Shown: positions 26,810 to 38,477 of the stretch, in pieces | How the letters are laid out: each line of letters begins with the position of its first letter | Numbering within the stretch: position 1 is the stretch's first letter | Source of the DNA: Adineta vaga | Lineage: Eukaryota; Rotifera | Length of the DNA: 64,000 nt | Assembly: GCA_021613535.1 (NCBI GenBank) | Contig: CP075496.1 | Span: 5,084,001-5,148,000, forward strand | Direction of reading: 5' to 3' | Program-made: the position numbers and the translations under genes | The notes under the pieces: generated by a model | Told to the model about the DNA's origin: nothing | The model's database searches: none | Seen by the model: only the letters and a program-made list of their open reading frames with translations

Positions 26810-27832
26810 GACAGTATCTTTTCTTTGTTCTTATTTTAATAGTTTATCTTAATCATTTATACGTCCATTAGTCAGGCTTGTATTATGATTAGAGATACCA
26901 AACAATACAGTCATTGATCTATTTAGACAACAATAAACTCGCGGGAATTAGATTGCTCGTTATTCCTTTTTTTTCGTCATTTTGTTAATTGTCATATCAT
27001 CAGCGCAGGGTTCCCTTTTTTTTCTTTCTCTAAGTTTTCTTTCGTTTTATGTCTATTTTTCTTTATTTTGATCTTTTACACATAATATGTAAACAAATAG
27101 AAACACATACGTGCATACGAATATTGAAGTGAATACTGGATGTTTTGTTAGTTTTGTACGTTTGTGTGAAGACTTGTTATTATCGTTTTTTTCTATTCTC
27201 TTGATTAATCTCCTTTCTCTCTTTCTTCTCTTATTGTTTTTGTTTGACTCTGCTGTCAACCAGCTCATAGTGTTAGAGTGAGCGTGTGAAAGATATACGT
27301 GTGTTTGATTTGGTTTTTTCTCTTCAACAATAAATATCAATCAGTATTATGAAAGACATTATTGTGAAAAAAGATTGGTTTTCTTTCGTTGTTCAAAATG
27401 CTAATCAGATTTATATTTGCATGAAATTATACATAATAAATAATGACTAGTAGATGTTTTATCGAGACTGCAAATGTTAAAGAGAACTCTGATGTGTTTT
27501 CCTCGTTTATTTCTATATCGATGTCGCTATTAAAACACAAATAGCAAATAATCAACTGACATACTATTTATGTTTCTAAGGGAGAAAAAATATTGATGAT
27601 AGACATTTATATATGAGATAAATATAGGATATAAAGGCAAAATTTAGAGATTCATATAATAGTAATGCATACAGAAAGTAAGAAACGAATGAATGATTGT
27701 ATCTTTTTGATTTGTATTTCTATAACATAATCGTAAGACGCTCGTCATTATGTATATATTAAAGCGAGTGATGAGTGCAATTGCTATTTTTATCTTTAGA
27801 TATTTTCTTTTTGACTAAAACTCATTAGCAAT
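26810..27832. other. 3' region of the alpha2-like collagen and intergenic DNA
   Basis: Non-coding and AT-rich. AATAAA occurs at 26932-26937 and 27329-27334; either could be the polyadenylation signal. No gene recognised up to the next start at 27833. Confidence 0.5.
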
Positions 27833-28761
27833 ATGTCAGCACAAGAGTCAGCTCCTGTTCATGTTGAAAAAAATGAATTATTTCAAGTTGCTCCTAATTT
27901 TTGGAATATTCGTGTTAATTTCAAAATGTTCGCTGGTCTTGTTGATCTCGGTTCACATATGTCATTAATTCGATTAACTAACGGAAATTTTCTTGCTATT
28001 GATACAGTTATTTTGACCGATCATTCACGTGCTGAAATTGATCGTTTAACAGATAATGGAACTAAAATCGAAGCAGTTATCGGCGTACATCCTTTTCATA
28101 CATTGGCATTTCCAGCATTCTATGAAACATATCCAAATGCACAGTACTATGGAACACCAAGACATTTACGACGGCTAGCACAAATCCCATGGGCTGGTTC
28201 ATTAGAAGATTGTAATATAAGGAAACAATGGGAACCAGAAGTGGAAATGCGAATTCCAGCAGGTATATACAGATTTGTTTATTTATTTTATATACGAAAT
28301 AGAATATAGGTGCAGAATTTGTCAACCCATTACCGGAATCCAGTAATCATTTTGTTAGTATGTTCGTATTTCATCGTTCATCACGTACTTTACATGTTGA
28401 TGACACAATTATTTATGGTGATCATCCAGGTTTTTTATTAAAATTAATTGGATTTAAACATGGTACAATGGCATTTCAACCATCAATTAAAGGAGCTGGC
28501 TTATATCCAACAGTTGAAGCACCTTTTCAATTTCGTGATTGGATGAAAACTATGTTAAATGATTGGAATTTTGATAACATTTGTTGTGCACATAGTGGAG
28601 TTAAAATTGGTGGAGCTCATAAGCAAGTTTTAGAATTAGTTAATGCAGCAGAACCTTTATTCAATAAATTAAGTGAGAAAAATCGAAAGAAAAATGCCAA
28701 TAATGAAACACCAAGTAGTAATCATCCTAATTTAAATGTTAGTGGAGATGAATGTGGATGA
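27833..28761 (+). CDS. Metallo-beta-lactamase-fold-like protein (DUF4336 type)
   Basis: Two exons, 27833-28262 and 28310-28761, joined over a 47-nt intron by a split Gly codon. The protein has about 293 residues. The first half looks like a metallo-hydrolase: conserved strands around IDTV, then GVHPFHT where the superfamily carries its His-x-His-x-Asp-His metal site, then YYGTPRHLRRL. The second half has HVDDTIIYGDHPG and CCAHSG. The HPFHT motif is reduced compared with classical enzymes, so catalysis is uncertain. Proteins of this shape (HPFHT, YYGTPRHLRRL, HVDDT) are, as I recall, common in fungi and protists. The charged, Asn/Ser-rich C-terminal tail looks disordered. No signal peptide. 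Family assignment rests on these motifs alone. Confidence 0.7.
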
Positions 28762-28848
28762 ACTATATTAATGTCATGCAAAATATTCAAGTATCGTCTC
28801 GAACACTTTTTCTACATACATAAATTTTTAATTTCTACACTATTGACG

Positions 28849-29298
28849 TTATTTTCTTGATTTTTTCTTTAAAAGTTTCTTATTAATTGTTTGTAATCGA
28901 GTTCTATTCATATTCAATTTTGTTTTTACATGATCAAGTCGTGCTTTCATTTCATTTAATCGAAGTCGTAATTGTTTTCGTTCATCTCTCATTCGAGATA
29001 TTTCAAAAGGAAATATCGTTACTACACTTGATAAACACATTGTTCGTAATTGTTTATCACGATGAGTTTCAAATTGTTTTAAGCATACAGGACATTGTCC
29101 TGTTTCTTTCAATCGTTTTCGTATACAATTCTTTCCAAATAAATGTCCACATTTTGTTGAAACTAATTGATGTTTATTATTATTTGTACACATTGATGCA
29201 CAAAGTGAACAAACAAATAGTTCATTTTCGGATATATTATCAAACATTGTCTTAAGATTATCTCTTGTAATCATTGGCAATAAATTCGTTGTAGTCAT
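28849..29298 (-). CDS. Small RING-finger protein with C-terminal coiled coil
   Basis: Single exon. I chose the Met at 29298 (MTTTNLLPMITRD); six codons further upstream lies another Met in frame. A C3HC4-type RING starts near residue 30: CSLCASMC, then a long loop, CGHLFGKNCIRKRL and CPVC. The LVSTKCGHLFG segment resembles the RING of RFWD3/NOPO-type ubiquitin ligases. The remaining half is basic with heptad-like Leu and Arg spacing, likely a coiled coil ending in a lysine-rich tail. Probable E3 ubiquitin ligase activity is inferred from the RING. It converges with the plus-strand gene ending at 28761. Confidence 0.75.
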   Translation of the reverse strand: MTTTNLLPMITRDNLKTMFDNISENELFVCSLCASMCTNNNKHQLVSTKCGHLFGKNCIRKRLKETGQCPVCLKQFETHRDKQLRTMCLSSVVTIFPFEISRMRDERKQLRLRLNEMKARLDHVKTKLNMNRTRLQTINKKLLKKKSRK

Positions 29299-29486
29299 GA
29301 ATATATATATATACAAAGAATTTGAAATAAATGAGAAAAAAGTCAGTTTACTTTCTTTGAAAAGAGCGAAATTTCACCTAGTTACTCGCGATTTATTAAT
29401 GAATAAAAGCGTCCTCTTCAACATTCAATTTTTTTATTGGACTATACGATATATTAAAGCAAATAATAAATTATTTATTTTTCATT

Positions 29487-30052
29487 TCATAAGTCTTCTT
29501 TTGCTTTAGCTTCATTTTCTTTTGCTTCATTTTCAAGTGCTTTTAATAATCGTCGTAAATCAGCAAATGCTGTCGGTGTTAAAGCTAATAATAAAAATAA
29601 AAACAGATTCTTTTCTCATAAAACAATAAAAGTCATAAAAACATACTTGCAACTAATGGTCGAATATCTTTCATATCAATTTCAGATAATGTTCGTTCAC
29701 TTATTAAATCTAAAACACGATTGATTTCTCCAATGACTTTACCATAGGCAGGATATCGTGTTTCCCAATCATCAGGTAACAGATGATAATTACCATCGTA
29801 TAATCCCAAAATAAATTGTTGTATAAATAATCGAAGTGCATCATCCAAAGTAAATACATCATTAGCTAACATAATTTCGAGAGAAAATTTTGATTTTGTT
29901 TCATCAAAACTAATTGGTGTTGAAAATGTTCGTATCAATGCCTTTAAAAAGAAATCCGGTATTGCCGATGATGATGATGATGATGAACTCTCCGATGTAG
30001 TAAGAGAAAATCCATTTATGAGTAAAACTAGTACGATAACTGTCGTATACAT
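29487..30052 (-). CDS. Secreted protein of unknown function
   Basis: Exon 1 is 29647-30052, a 62-nt intron follows, and exon 2 is 29487-29584. Phases match and give 167 residues. MYTTVIVLVLLINGFSLTTS is a clear signal peptide, followed by an eight-serine run. The mature part has no cysteines and looks helical: FLKALIRTFSTPISFDET, LFIQQFILGLYDG, then a second helical stretch with VIGEINRVLDLI, and a Glu/Lys/Ala-rich C-terminus. I do not recognise a family. It is divergently arranged with the methyltransferase gene, 161 bp apart, so the two may share a promoter. Confidence 0.7.
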
Positions 30053-30213
30053 GATTATTAATGTAAAATGAAAAATGGTCTGATTTTGTCGTTAACCTCT
30101 GTATAAACCAGCTGGCTTTCTTCTCATCAAAGTTTTTTTTTCTCGATAATATCATATCTTGTCTATTTATATGATATTGAATAGAAAGTTTATTTTAGAA
30201 CGTACTATTGAAC
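30053..30213. promoter_or_regulatory. Short divergent promoter
   Basis: The 161 bp between the divergent starts of the secreted protein and the methyltransferase must hold both promoters. It is AT-rich; TATTTATATGATA near 30163-30175 is a possible TATA-like site. Nothing firmer is visible. Confidence 0.4.
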
Positions 30214-31029
30214 ATGGCTTATGCCTATGATAATGCAGATTTTTCACGTTATTATGATAGATTTGTTGCTGATCTTCCAGTGGATACTTTTTGGATTGAT
30301 ACAGTACAAAATATCTATGCACAAATTATTCAACGAACTATTGCTGATCATCAATGTACCGTTGTCGTTGATTTAGGTTGTGGTACCGGTGACGATTTAA
30401 GTTATTTTGCGGATTATTTTAAAGATAAAAATGTCAAATTAATTGGTGTTGATCATTCACAAGCAATGTTAGATCGTGCAAAAGAAAAATTAGCGAATCA
30501 ATCGATTAATTTAATACATGGTAGTTTAACAAATTTTGCAAATTGTCTTGAAAGAAATATTGTCGATTGTATTCTCTTATCGGCTGGTACATTTCATCAT
30601 TTAAATACTGATAAAGAACGACAAGAATTAGTTGAAAATATTCAAGCAATTCTTCGACCAGAAACAGGACTTTTTTCCATTTATCTAATGCCAGATGCAT
30701 TTATACATGTTGAATCAACTAAGGATTCTGATAAAGAAGAAAAATTAAAACTTATTGCAACAGAAAACGTTCAACAACCTGATAATGAATGGATTTGTAA
30801 ACAAGTATTTGAATTTGATGCACCTCCAAAAACTGAAATATCATGGCAAATACGTACTTGTAACATTTTGAAGCTTTTAAAATTATTCTCTTCATACCAT
30901 TTCGAACCAATTTTATGTTGTTTAAATGGTAAAGAACTTATTCCATTCAATGAAACGATTGCCTCATCATTAGATCAATATTCTACACCGATAATTCTTG
31001 TTTTTCGTAAAATAAAAAACACAAACTAA
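30214..31029 (+). CDS. Class I SAM-dependent methyltransferase
   Basis: Intronless, 271 residues from the ATG at 30214. Motif I is VVDLGCGTGDD (residues 51-61), the post-I acidic residue sits in IGVDHS, and motif II-III regions are CILLSAGTFHHL and ILRPETGLFSIYLM. Together these form a complete Rossmann methyltransferase core. The C-terminal region (ISWQIRTCNILKLLKLF) resembles the extra strands of small-molecule methyltransferases. Substrate cannot be told from the sequence. No targeting signal. Confidence 0.85.
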   Translation: MAYAYDNADFSRYYDRFVADLPVDTFWIDTVQNIYAQIIQRTIADHQCTVVVDLGCGTGDDLSYFADYFKDKNVKLIGVDHSQAMLDRAKEKLANQSINLIHGSLTNFANCLERNIVDCILLSAGTFHHLNTDKERQELVENIQAILRPETGLFSIYLMPDAFIHVESTKDSDKEEKLKLIATENVQQPDNEWICKQVFEFDAPPKTEISWQIRTCNILKLLKLFSSYHFEPILCCLNGKELIPFNETIASSLDQYSTPIILVFRKIKNTN

Positions 31030-31290
31030 ATTTTTTTTTCATATGAATTCAAAGGAAAAGAAATAAAGAGAACACAAGAGAGAAGAAAAAAAATGAGAAA
31101 GAAAAGAGAAGAATCTTATAATGTCTATTCATGCATTTAATTATGATGCCAGTTAATGTTCATTTGGGTTATCACAGTTGTGGAGATGTGTGTGTGAGAA
31201 TGCATAATTGATAAGACAAGCTCACATTGAAATCATCATTTCAAATGAATCGAATTCATTTTGAAAATGTTTAGATGTTTGATGAGTGAA

Positions 31291-34200
31291 TCATCGTTGA
31301 TGATCAAATTCATGTTTATCTTCAAGCAATGGTGGTACTCGTGGTGCAACCATTTGAGTTAAAAATGGTTGCATATGTGTATCAACACTCGATTGACGAC
31401 GTACATAGAAGGGGATTGGTTGTGTGATAGCATTCTTATTACCTAAAGAGAAAATTACGAATGAAACTATGAATATTTATCACGCGTAGATTATCTAATT
31501 CAATAGATAATACTTGATTTTTTTTATATCATTTAAATGAAGGTCGTCGAAAAAAATGGTATCTTAATCGAATCCTGTTATTTAATGTTTATTCAGAAAC
31601 GAAATCGGAATTGATTGAATGACATTAGTTGTAAATTCAATTAAAGAAAAAAATCAGTTAGGAAACTTGATATTCCTTTTGTGTACTCATTACAAGACTT
31701 AATTGAATACTCTCTATTAGGAGAAAAGAAAAAAGAATCTCTTTCTTTTCCACTCCAAGTATCAATATAGATTTGTAAATTTTCTTCAGAATATCTATTG
31801 TCTCAAGCGGAAATAATTTGTCCTCGAGAAATCTATGCATTTTGACACGCTGACAGTCTTATCTTTATAATTATTAAGTGAAAGGAAGGAAAATTTTTCT
31901 TTATTTAGATTGATAGACATTCATAAATATGATTAATACATCTCATATACGATCAAATGTCTATTTTCTTCTATGTGAATGTTTGTTTTCTCTCGACACA
32001 TTTTCTTCTTCTTCTTCTTTTATTTGCTCCGTTATTAACAATACTAATATGATAAAAGTTGTTGATTTAATCAAAATTTTCACGACAATTTGCTTGCATT
32101 TCCGGTTCTCTTACGTTCGAATAACCGATCAAAATCATAATCATAAATAACCTCTTCTAAAATGTATTGAAATGAATCGAGGTTAGAAAACCTCTTTAAA
32201 CTATTTATTCTTTTGTTTTCTTTAGTTATCTGTAAACGATTATTTGCGAGAATAATCAAGAAATTAGTAAATAGAAGAATCGAAGTCTATATCTACGTGA
32301 TAGTTATCATTAATATCTCGTATCTAAATGGTTAAGTATAGAAAAAGGCACAAGAAAGGAAACGTCTCTAATCGAGTGGCACTCATTTTCTCGTCAACGA
32401 TATTTTTCTTTTGCATATCTATCATGGATATGTCTTGTTTGTTCTTACAATGTAACGAAGAGAGGAAAAATAAGTAGTTAGCAAAGATCTGTTTTTCTCT
32501 CTGTGTCTCTTTTTCTTCTGATCTAATTGTAAATTTAGCTTTTCACTTGAATAATCTGCTAATTCATGCATTCATTTTCTGAGACTTGTTTATAAGTTTT
32601 CATCTGTTGTTCCTATTCATGTATCAGTCACTATTCTATTTAAGTAAGAATAATCCCTTCTCTTCTTTCTTTTTTTATCTCTCTGAATAAACGAAAAATG
32701 AAAAACAACGTAATGAATTGTAAAAATACTGATTGACTCGAAGAATTACGGATAAAGATTTGATAGAAATGAATAGAAAAAAAGAACTTTTCTGTTTCTA
32801 TCGTACCTGATAATTGAATAAAGAGAATACCCCAACGTATAGACCAAATCCAACCAACAAGAATAAAAATTGTTGAAATCTGTAAAATTGCCGCCAAAAC
32901 ATTGTAAAAAAATGCGACAATATCTTTTTCATAATCATGTTTTCCACAACAGAAAACTGCGAAAGCACTGACCAACGGCCTAAAATAAAGAAATAATCAA
33001 TTCGATGGATAAGCGATATTCATTGTGTTTGTTATTTTGTTCGACTCGTTTGCTCGCCTTCATTGACGTCTTTTGCTTATGTCACAATGTAATTTGATCA
33101 TAACAACGCACGTTCTTTTGGGAATATATACAGTCGCTTTTCATTCTTCGTTTCGCTTAGCTTACCATTGGTATTCCCATCTCGAACGACATCCAAATAC
33201 TATACAAAGATTTTGTTCAAACAGACATCGAATCTATTTACACGAGCAGAGAAGTTAATTCCCGTTTGGAGACATAATAAAATGATAGGCCGGATAGAGA
33301 TTTCTCAATGAACCAAATGACACGACGACAAGAATGAACTCATTTGTCATCGACAATGCACAATGTACAGAACAAGATGTCATCATTTTCCTTGCTGAGG
33401 ACATATCACTCATCTAAATGTCTATGTGCAGCAGGGAATATATGATATTAACTTATTATCCTATCTCTTTTCTTCTTTGTCATCTTTTCTTTCTTTATGT
33501 ATGCAATTGATTAAGCGAAACAATAATATCGTTCCTATGGGTTGTTGTTGTTGTTGTTATTATTATTATTATTATTATTAAGATCATGATAAAAAAAAGA
33601 AGATGAATTTTGCACGATATGAAAGGAATGGATGATAATAACAACCACAACGACAACAGCAAGCAAACAATTAAATCGCAGAAGAGAGGTCTTTGTATGT
33701 CAAGCAGTTTAGTACAAAATCAATTTGATAAGTTGTACCGCTGTGTACGCGCGTTTACATATTACTAATCAATATAAGGAAAGAAAATGACATCGAGGAA
33801 GAAAAAAGAGAATAGCAAGAAATTCCAAGATTATAATTGTCAGACGTGCTGAGTAATGATGGTGCCATCTTCGGCATGAATAATTAGCTTTTTTTAAATC
33901 TTCTTCTTCATTATGTGAAAAGATATGTTAGAGAAAAAGATACGACAACTTTATTCCTTCTCTTCTTTGAATCATTCAAATATATCAAATGGAAATAAAC
34001 GCACTGATTATCATGTTATCAGACGCTTTTCTTTCTTATTATACTTCACAAAATGAAATTCATACCTGTTCCAGGTAGCACAAGATTCAAAACAAAACAG
34101 ATCAATGCTAGAACACGTGGCATTTGTGGAACAGCACGACGAAACATGCCTTGTTTAATTTTGTTCGAATTGTGTCCGCCAACATTGATGGAAGCACGTT

Positions 34201-34315
34201 TGCTTGATGATATGGATACATGACTTCGACGAGGTGTTCGATTACTCGAAAGATTAGGGTCCGGTGTTAATGAATGAACTTCATCGAGGATGATCTGTGG
34301 CGATGACATACTCAT
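31291..34315 (-). CDS. stum: Stum/SPEC3 family membrane protein
   Basis: Exons 34066-34315, 32807-32979 and 31291-31442. Exon 1 gives a Ser/Arg-rich cytoplasmic N-terminus (start MSMSSPQ, with a second Met at residue 3) and the first membrane segment, VLALICFVLNLVLPGTG. Exon 2 gives SAFAVFCCGKHD and a second segment, FILVGWIWSIRWGILFIQL, which is the hallmark of the SPEC3/Stum domain. Exon 3 is a soluble tail ending in EFDHQR. Drosophila Stum is needed for mechanical sensing in proprioceptive neurons. The exon 1-2 junction is unsettled: the best-looking GTATGA donor gives a frame that does not fit, while a GTGAAG donor 20 nt further (exon end at 34046) keeps frame and adds a few residues. A missed microexon is also possible. 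Confidence 0.8.
33541..33580 (+). repeat. (GTT)n/(ATT)n microsatellite
   Basis: Six GTT units followed by about seven ATT units, inside the first intron of the Stum gene (minus strand). Confidence 0.9.
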
Positions 34316-35355
34316 TATTGTTAATTTTTATTTTCTCGTTTGCTAATTATTAATTTAATCAAAAGTAATCTGAAACGAAAAGTAAGAGAAATACATGGAT
34401 TTTTGTTTGTCCTATTTGTCACCATGTACATGAAGATTTAGTTGAGAAAATCACATACGCGCACACACTCCATACATCACTAGTTTCCTACTGCTTTCAG
34501 ATATAGTTCTACGTCTTCTCACAGTAGTAAAAAAAAGGGAGAAAGAGAGATAGAGAGTGTAAAGAGAAACGAGAGAAAAAAGAAAGAAGAAAACAGGCGG
34601 AGACAACTACGACGACAGATCGTACGCGGAATCTTCGTCATCAGTTCTTGTCATTCTCTGTTACAAACATCTTTCATCTCTTTTTTTTCTGTCCCATCTT
34701 TTTCGCTGCTATTCTCTCTTGAAAAAAAAAACAGTTTCTCTCTCTCTCTCTCCATAATTTTGTCTCGTTGCATTCACATTTCTTTGACAATGCCATCTCC
34801 TCTATAATGCTATTGAGATTAATATATTCGAACAAACAAATACAGCATCATCAACCTAATAACTATTATTATTATTACTATTATTATTCTTTCCAAGACA
34901 TGTTTTATATCCTTTCATTCTAACTATCTATTATATTTTGGAAATATTCTTCGTTGTAAAAATTAAACACATCCAGAGAGCGAGAGAGAGAGGCGAAGAG
35001 AAAAACACGACTGAAAGCAAAGCTATAATGATAGACGATAAGAACTCAAAAGTGTCTCTTCATCCGGCAGGCAAATAAACTCGATGATGAACAAAAATAA
35101 AGATGTAATAAATAAAAAACTGTCTACTCAAATCTATCGATTGCTTTCTTTGTTAATTAATAATTGTGCAATAAGAACAAGATTCAATCTTCTTTGAAGT
35201 ACTCTTCAAACACTGAAATCTTTCGATTTCACTAGGCAATATATTTCCTCTCTGATCTCTCTCTCTCTCTCTGCAAGATATTCCTTAGAGAATTCAAGTC
35301 ACTATCTGTTATTTTGATGGTTGATTAGATTAAAACTGAATGATTTCTTTATCTG
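34316..35355. other. Intergenic: Stum 5' region and TEX2 3' flank
   Basis: About 1 kb without a gene. It has several short TC/GA-rich tracts (34736-34754, 34975-34993, 35256-35275) and a TAT/ATT-rich patch at 34862-34890. Stum promoter and 5' UTR should lie at its left end. Confidence 0.5.
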
Positions 35356-38300
35356 CTAGCATCGTTCGAACACTAGAAATGTCTTTGTTAAAAAAGCTTT
35401 TTTCGGTAAGGAGAACTTTTTCTTTCGATATTTTCGAATGAAATTTTTATGAAATTGAAATCGCGTTTTTTGTTTCCATCGTGCAATAAAATAAATCTTC
35501 TTTGTTGATTTATGTCGATCGGTATGAAAATATCTGTCAGATTTGTTGAGATTATTTTTGAAATCATCATTATTTATCCATAGAAGATGATTTATATGAG
35601 ATTCTTTTAAACATAATAAATCATTTTCTTCAAATGGATTGTTACACCATTTCATACAAATATCATACATATTTGGAAGAACATATTCAGTATAAATCTG
35701 TTTTTTAATCCATTGACTATCAGAAAGAATAAATTGTATAAATATTTTAATCTAAACGATCTTTCTGTACCTTAAAAGATGATTTATCGCTGTTTGTAAT
35801 TGATTCAATTGTTTATTTAAATCATTTTTCGTGTTTATGGAAGATTGAGATTTATTTGATCTACAAGAAACAAATATATTCAATAGATATAATGAGAATA
35901 ATTTGATACGACACGATATTTGTCGATGTTGAACATCAAAATCAATTGAAGGCATATTTTCAAAACCAACCCATAAACGATCTGAAGGTGGCAATGGAAT
36001 ATTGATTAGAAGTATTCCATTGATACTACGAATATTAATCTATTTAAAGATAGAAAGAAGATTTTAACTGGTTTATTATGAAAATCTCTTCCAAAAGAAC
36101 TATAATCAAGTTTTTTCGTCTTCTGAAGGATAAAAAGACTAGTATAATTAACTTTCATCAATGTCGACTTATCAAGTGACAAGATGATAGTTGATAGAAT
36201 CTCTTATTAACTGTTGATTATGATTCCATTTTGATATTTAGCTATTAAAAAACGATGGATCATTTTTTTTCTCTCTATCACTAAATAGAATTATTAATCT
36301 ATTAGATGAAATCAAATATTATTATGCAAGATTTCATTGGCTTTATTCATCGGATATGAACATGACCGATTTACATGTTAAAAAGATAATATACTAATAA
36401 AAATAAATCTTTCTTCTCGTATGAAGCATGTGCTATTAATAACTATTAATGATTTTATGTATATTTCACCACAATAGAATTCATGTGTATTACGAGGATG
36501 GATGTTTTATAGTTAAATTTAGATTATAGAATTTCTGTAGAATATTATAAAGTGATATGCATCAATGATCTATGTTAATAGGAATAATACTATGGCTTTA
36601 TAAATCTTTAACTTTGTTTAATTATCCTACAATCGACCGGAAAGATTTTTAGACACAGAAGCATAGGAAAATGTCGGAGAAAAGAGATCGGATGAATTCT
36701 TTTTCTACGGACGTATCCTTGAGTTTTGTCATATTTGTGCAAAATCATAGAAGCGGAAGATAAAAACTAAGTGAGAGAGATGACGTGCAAATACCCGACT
36801 ATATTTGCTTGAACAACTCTTACTGTGATAGTTATTATTGTATTGACAATTTTTCGCAAAACTTGAATATTCTTATGAAAATGAAACAAGCTTTGGAACC
36901 ATATTGGTATGAATGAATACATTTTCTTTTGATTAATTTGTTTTTGAATTAGATTCAATTCGATAGTAAATTCAATGGAAATATTTCCTTGATAAGTTAA
37001 ATTCATTGATGTCCATAGACCATTTTGATTCAACCAAATTCGGTTCATATTTTCAATTTTGGGATAAGTATTATCGAAAGAAAAATGTGAAAGACGTATC
37101 CAATGAATATAATATGGTAATTTCAAATGTTTTAATTCATGTTGAAGTTTCGTCGAAAAATAATTTCTAACATGAATATTTTCATAGAAATTTATTGTAC
37201 AACGTAAAATAATATAATTAATTAAACATATATAATCATCATTTTGTTTTTCGGAATGTTTTGAAGGAATCTGAACTATATTTTGAAAGAATGTTTTCAT
37301 TCGTGTATGCCAAGTTGGATAAGATAAGGATTTGTTATGTTCTAATAATGAATGTTTTTCATAATAAAATTCACTTTCAATTTGATTGATAAATGATGAT
37401 TCAGTATTTGATTCTCGTTCGTTTATTGATATCGATTTTTGTAATCGATAAAACCATTCTTCTTTTGATCGCATTGTTAATGTATATAAATGAATTTCAT
37501 CCTTCAAAACAAATAGATTTCTCGATTATTTTGTTTTGTTTATGTAGAACGATCGTTTAGAGCAACGATAACGAAATCAGTAATAGATAAATATGAAATA
37601 AAAGATGATTTTGTTTAGATTGCAACTTAATCTAGTCAATGACATTGTATGAAATCAGTCATCGCACGAGAGATAAGACATAGATTGTAGGATTAACTAG
37701 GGAAGTATTACATATTCTCTCGTGTTGTCTATGAAGAAGAAGAAAAAAAGCCAGATTAGTATGTTTGGAAAAGGTCATGAGAAATAATGATAGTTTATTC
37801 AGAAATATAAGCAATAGATGAACTTTTGCTTAGAAGAATGATTTAGATGGAAAACTATCCAGTTGTTCGAGACATTTTGTGAAAAGAATTCTTACTTTCT
37901 CAGTACACCATTGAAAGATTAAGTTTTGTAAATGATATGATGATGATTTTTTTCGTTTATTAATACGAAATCGAACGAGAAAATGAAGATGACTAAGTAT
38001 AATCGGTGTTTTAGTTAACCAATAATGTGTTCGAATTGATTGTAATAGTTTTAACACAATTTTAGCTTGAGATAAATCAAATATGATAACTTCCGAGAAT
38101 GAAACTCGATGATGAATGAGATGATCGATATTTTTCAGACGTTTTGAAGTTAAATGAATGAGTAAATAATGAGAATATAATTTTAAATACATGAGTTGTA
38201 ATCTGGTACGATTGGAAAGTTTAATTTGAGTAACAAAAATACCGAATATCCAGACAGATTCACATGACATTTTGTCGGAAGAAATTGTCAGAATATCTGG

Positions 38301-38477
38301 CTTTGATGAGAAGAGAAGCGATGATATTTGATGAATATGTTCATTAGATTTGTTCAAGGTAAAAATATTCATGAGAAGAAAAGCAAATGGAATTGAGAGT
38401 AGAATACCAATGAGAAAAATGAAGAGATGAACGAAGAAAGTGATGACAATCATAAAGAGTAATACGCGCTTCTTCAT
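35356..38477 (-). CDS. TEX2: TEX2-like SMP-domain lipid-transfer protein
   Basis: Four exons with matching phases: 37896-38477, 36824-37501, 35771-36039 and 35356-35716, giving about 629 residues. Residues 5-40 form a membrane hairpin (LLFMIVITFFVHLFIFLIG and following). A PH-like region ends with LYTLTMRSKEEWFYRLQ. Next comes the SMP domain (IHVRNYFSTKL, HLKLPYYIHW, YPKIENMNR, NGLWTSMNLTYQG). The C-terminal part has INGILLINIPLPPSDRLWVGF and YVLPNMYDIC, both characteristic of TEX2. SMP proteins move lipids at ER contact sites; yeast Nvj2 is related. It lacks the long N-terminal region of vertebrate TEX2 (over 1100 residues), unless further 5' exons exist upstream of 38477. The final 80 residues are basic and unlike TEX2. 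Confidence 0.82.
36040..36823 (-). other. 784-nt intron of the TEX2-like gene
   Basis: GTAAGA donor and AAATAG acceptor. Both exons join in phase within the C-terminal SMP region. Nothing recognisable inside. Confidence 0.7.

Noticed and set aside
28263-28309. Start of a second gene at the Met near 28360
   Set aside because: The 47-nt GT-AG intron joins both halves in phase into one continuous fold; the internal Met is not an independent start.
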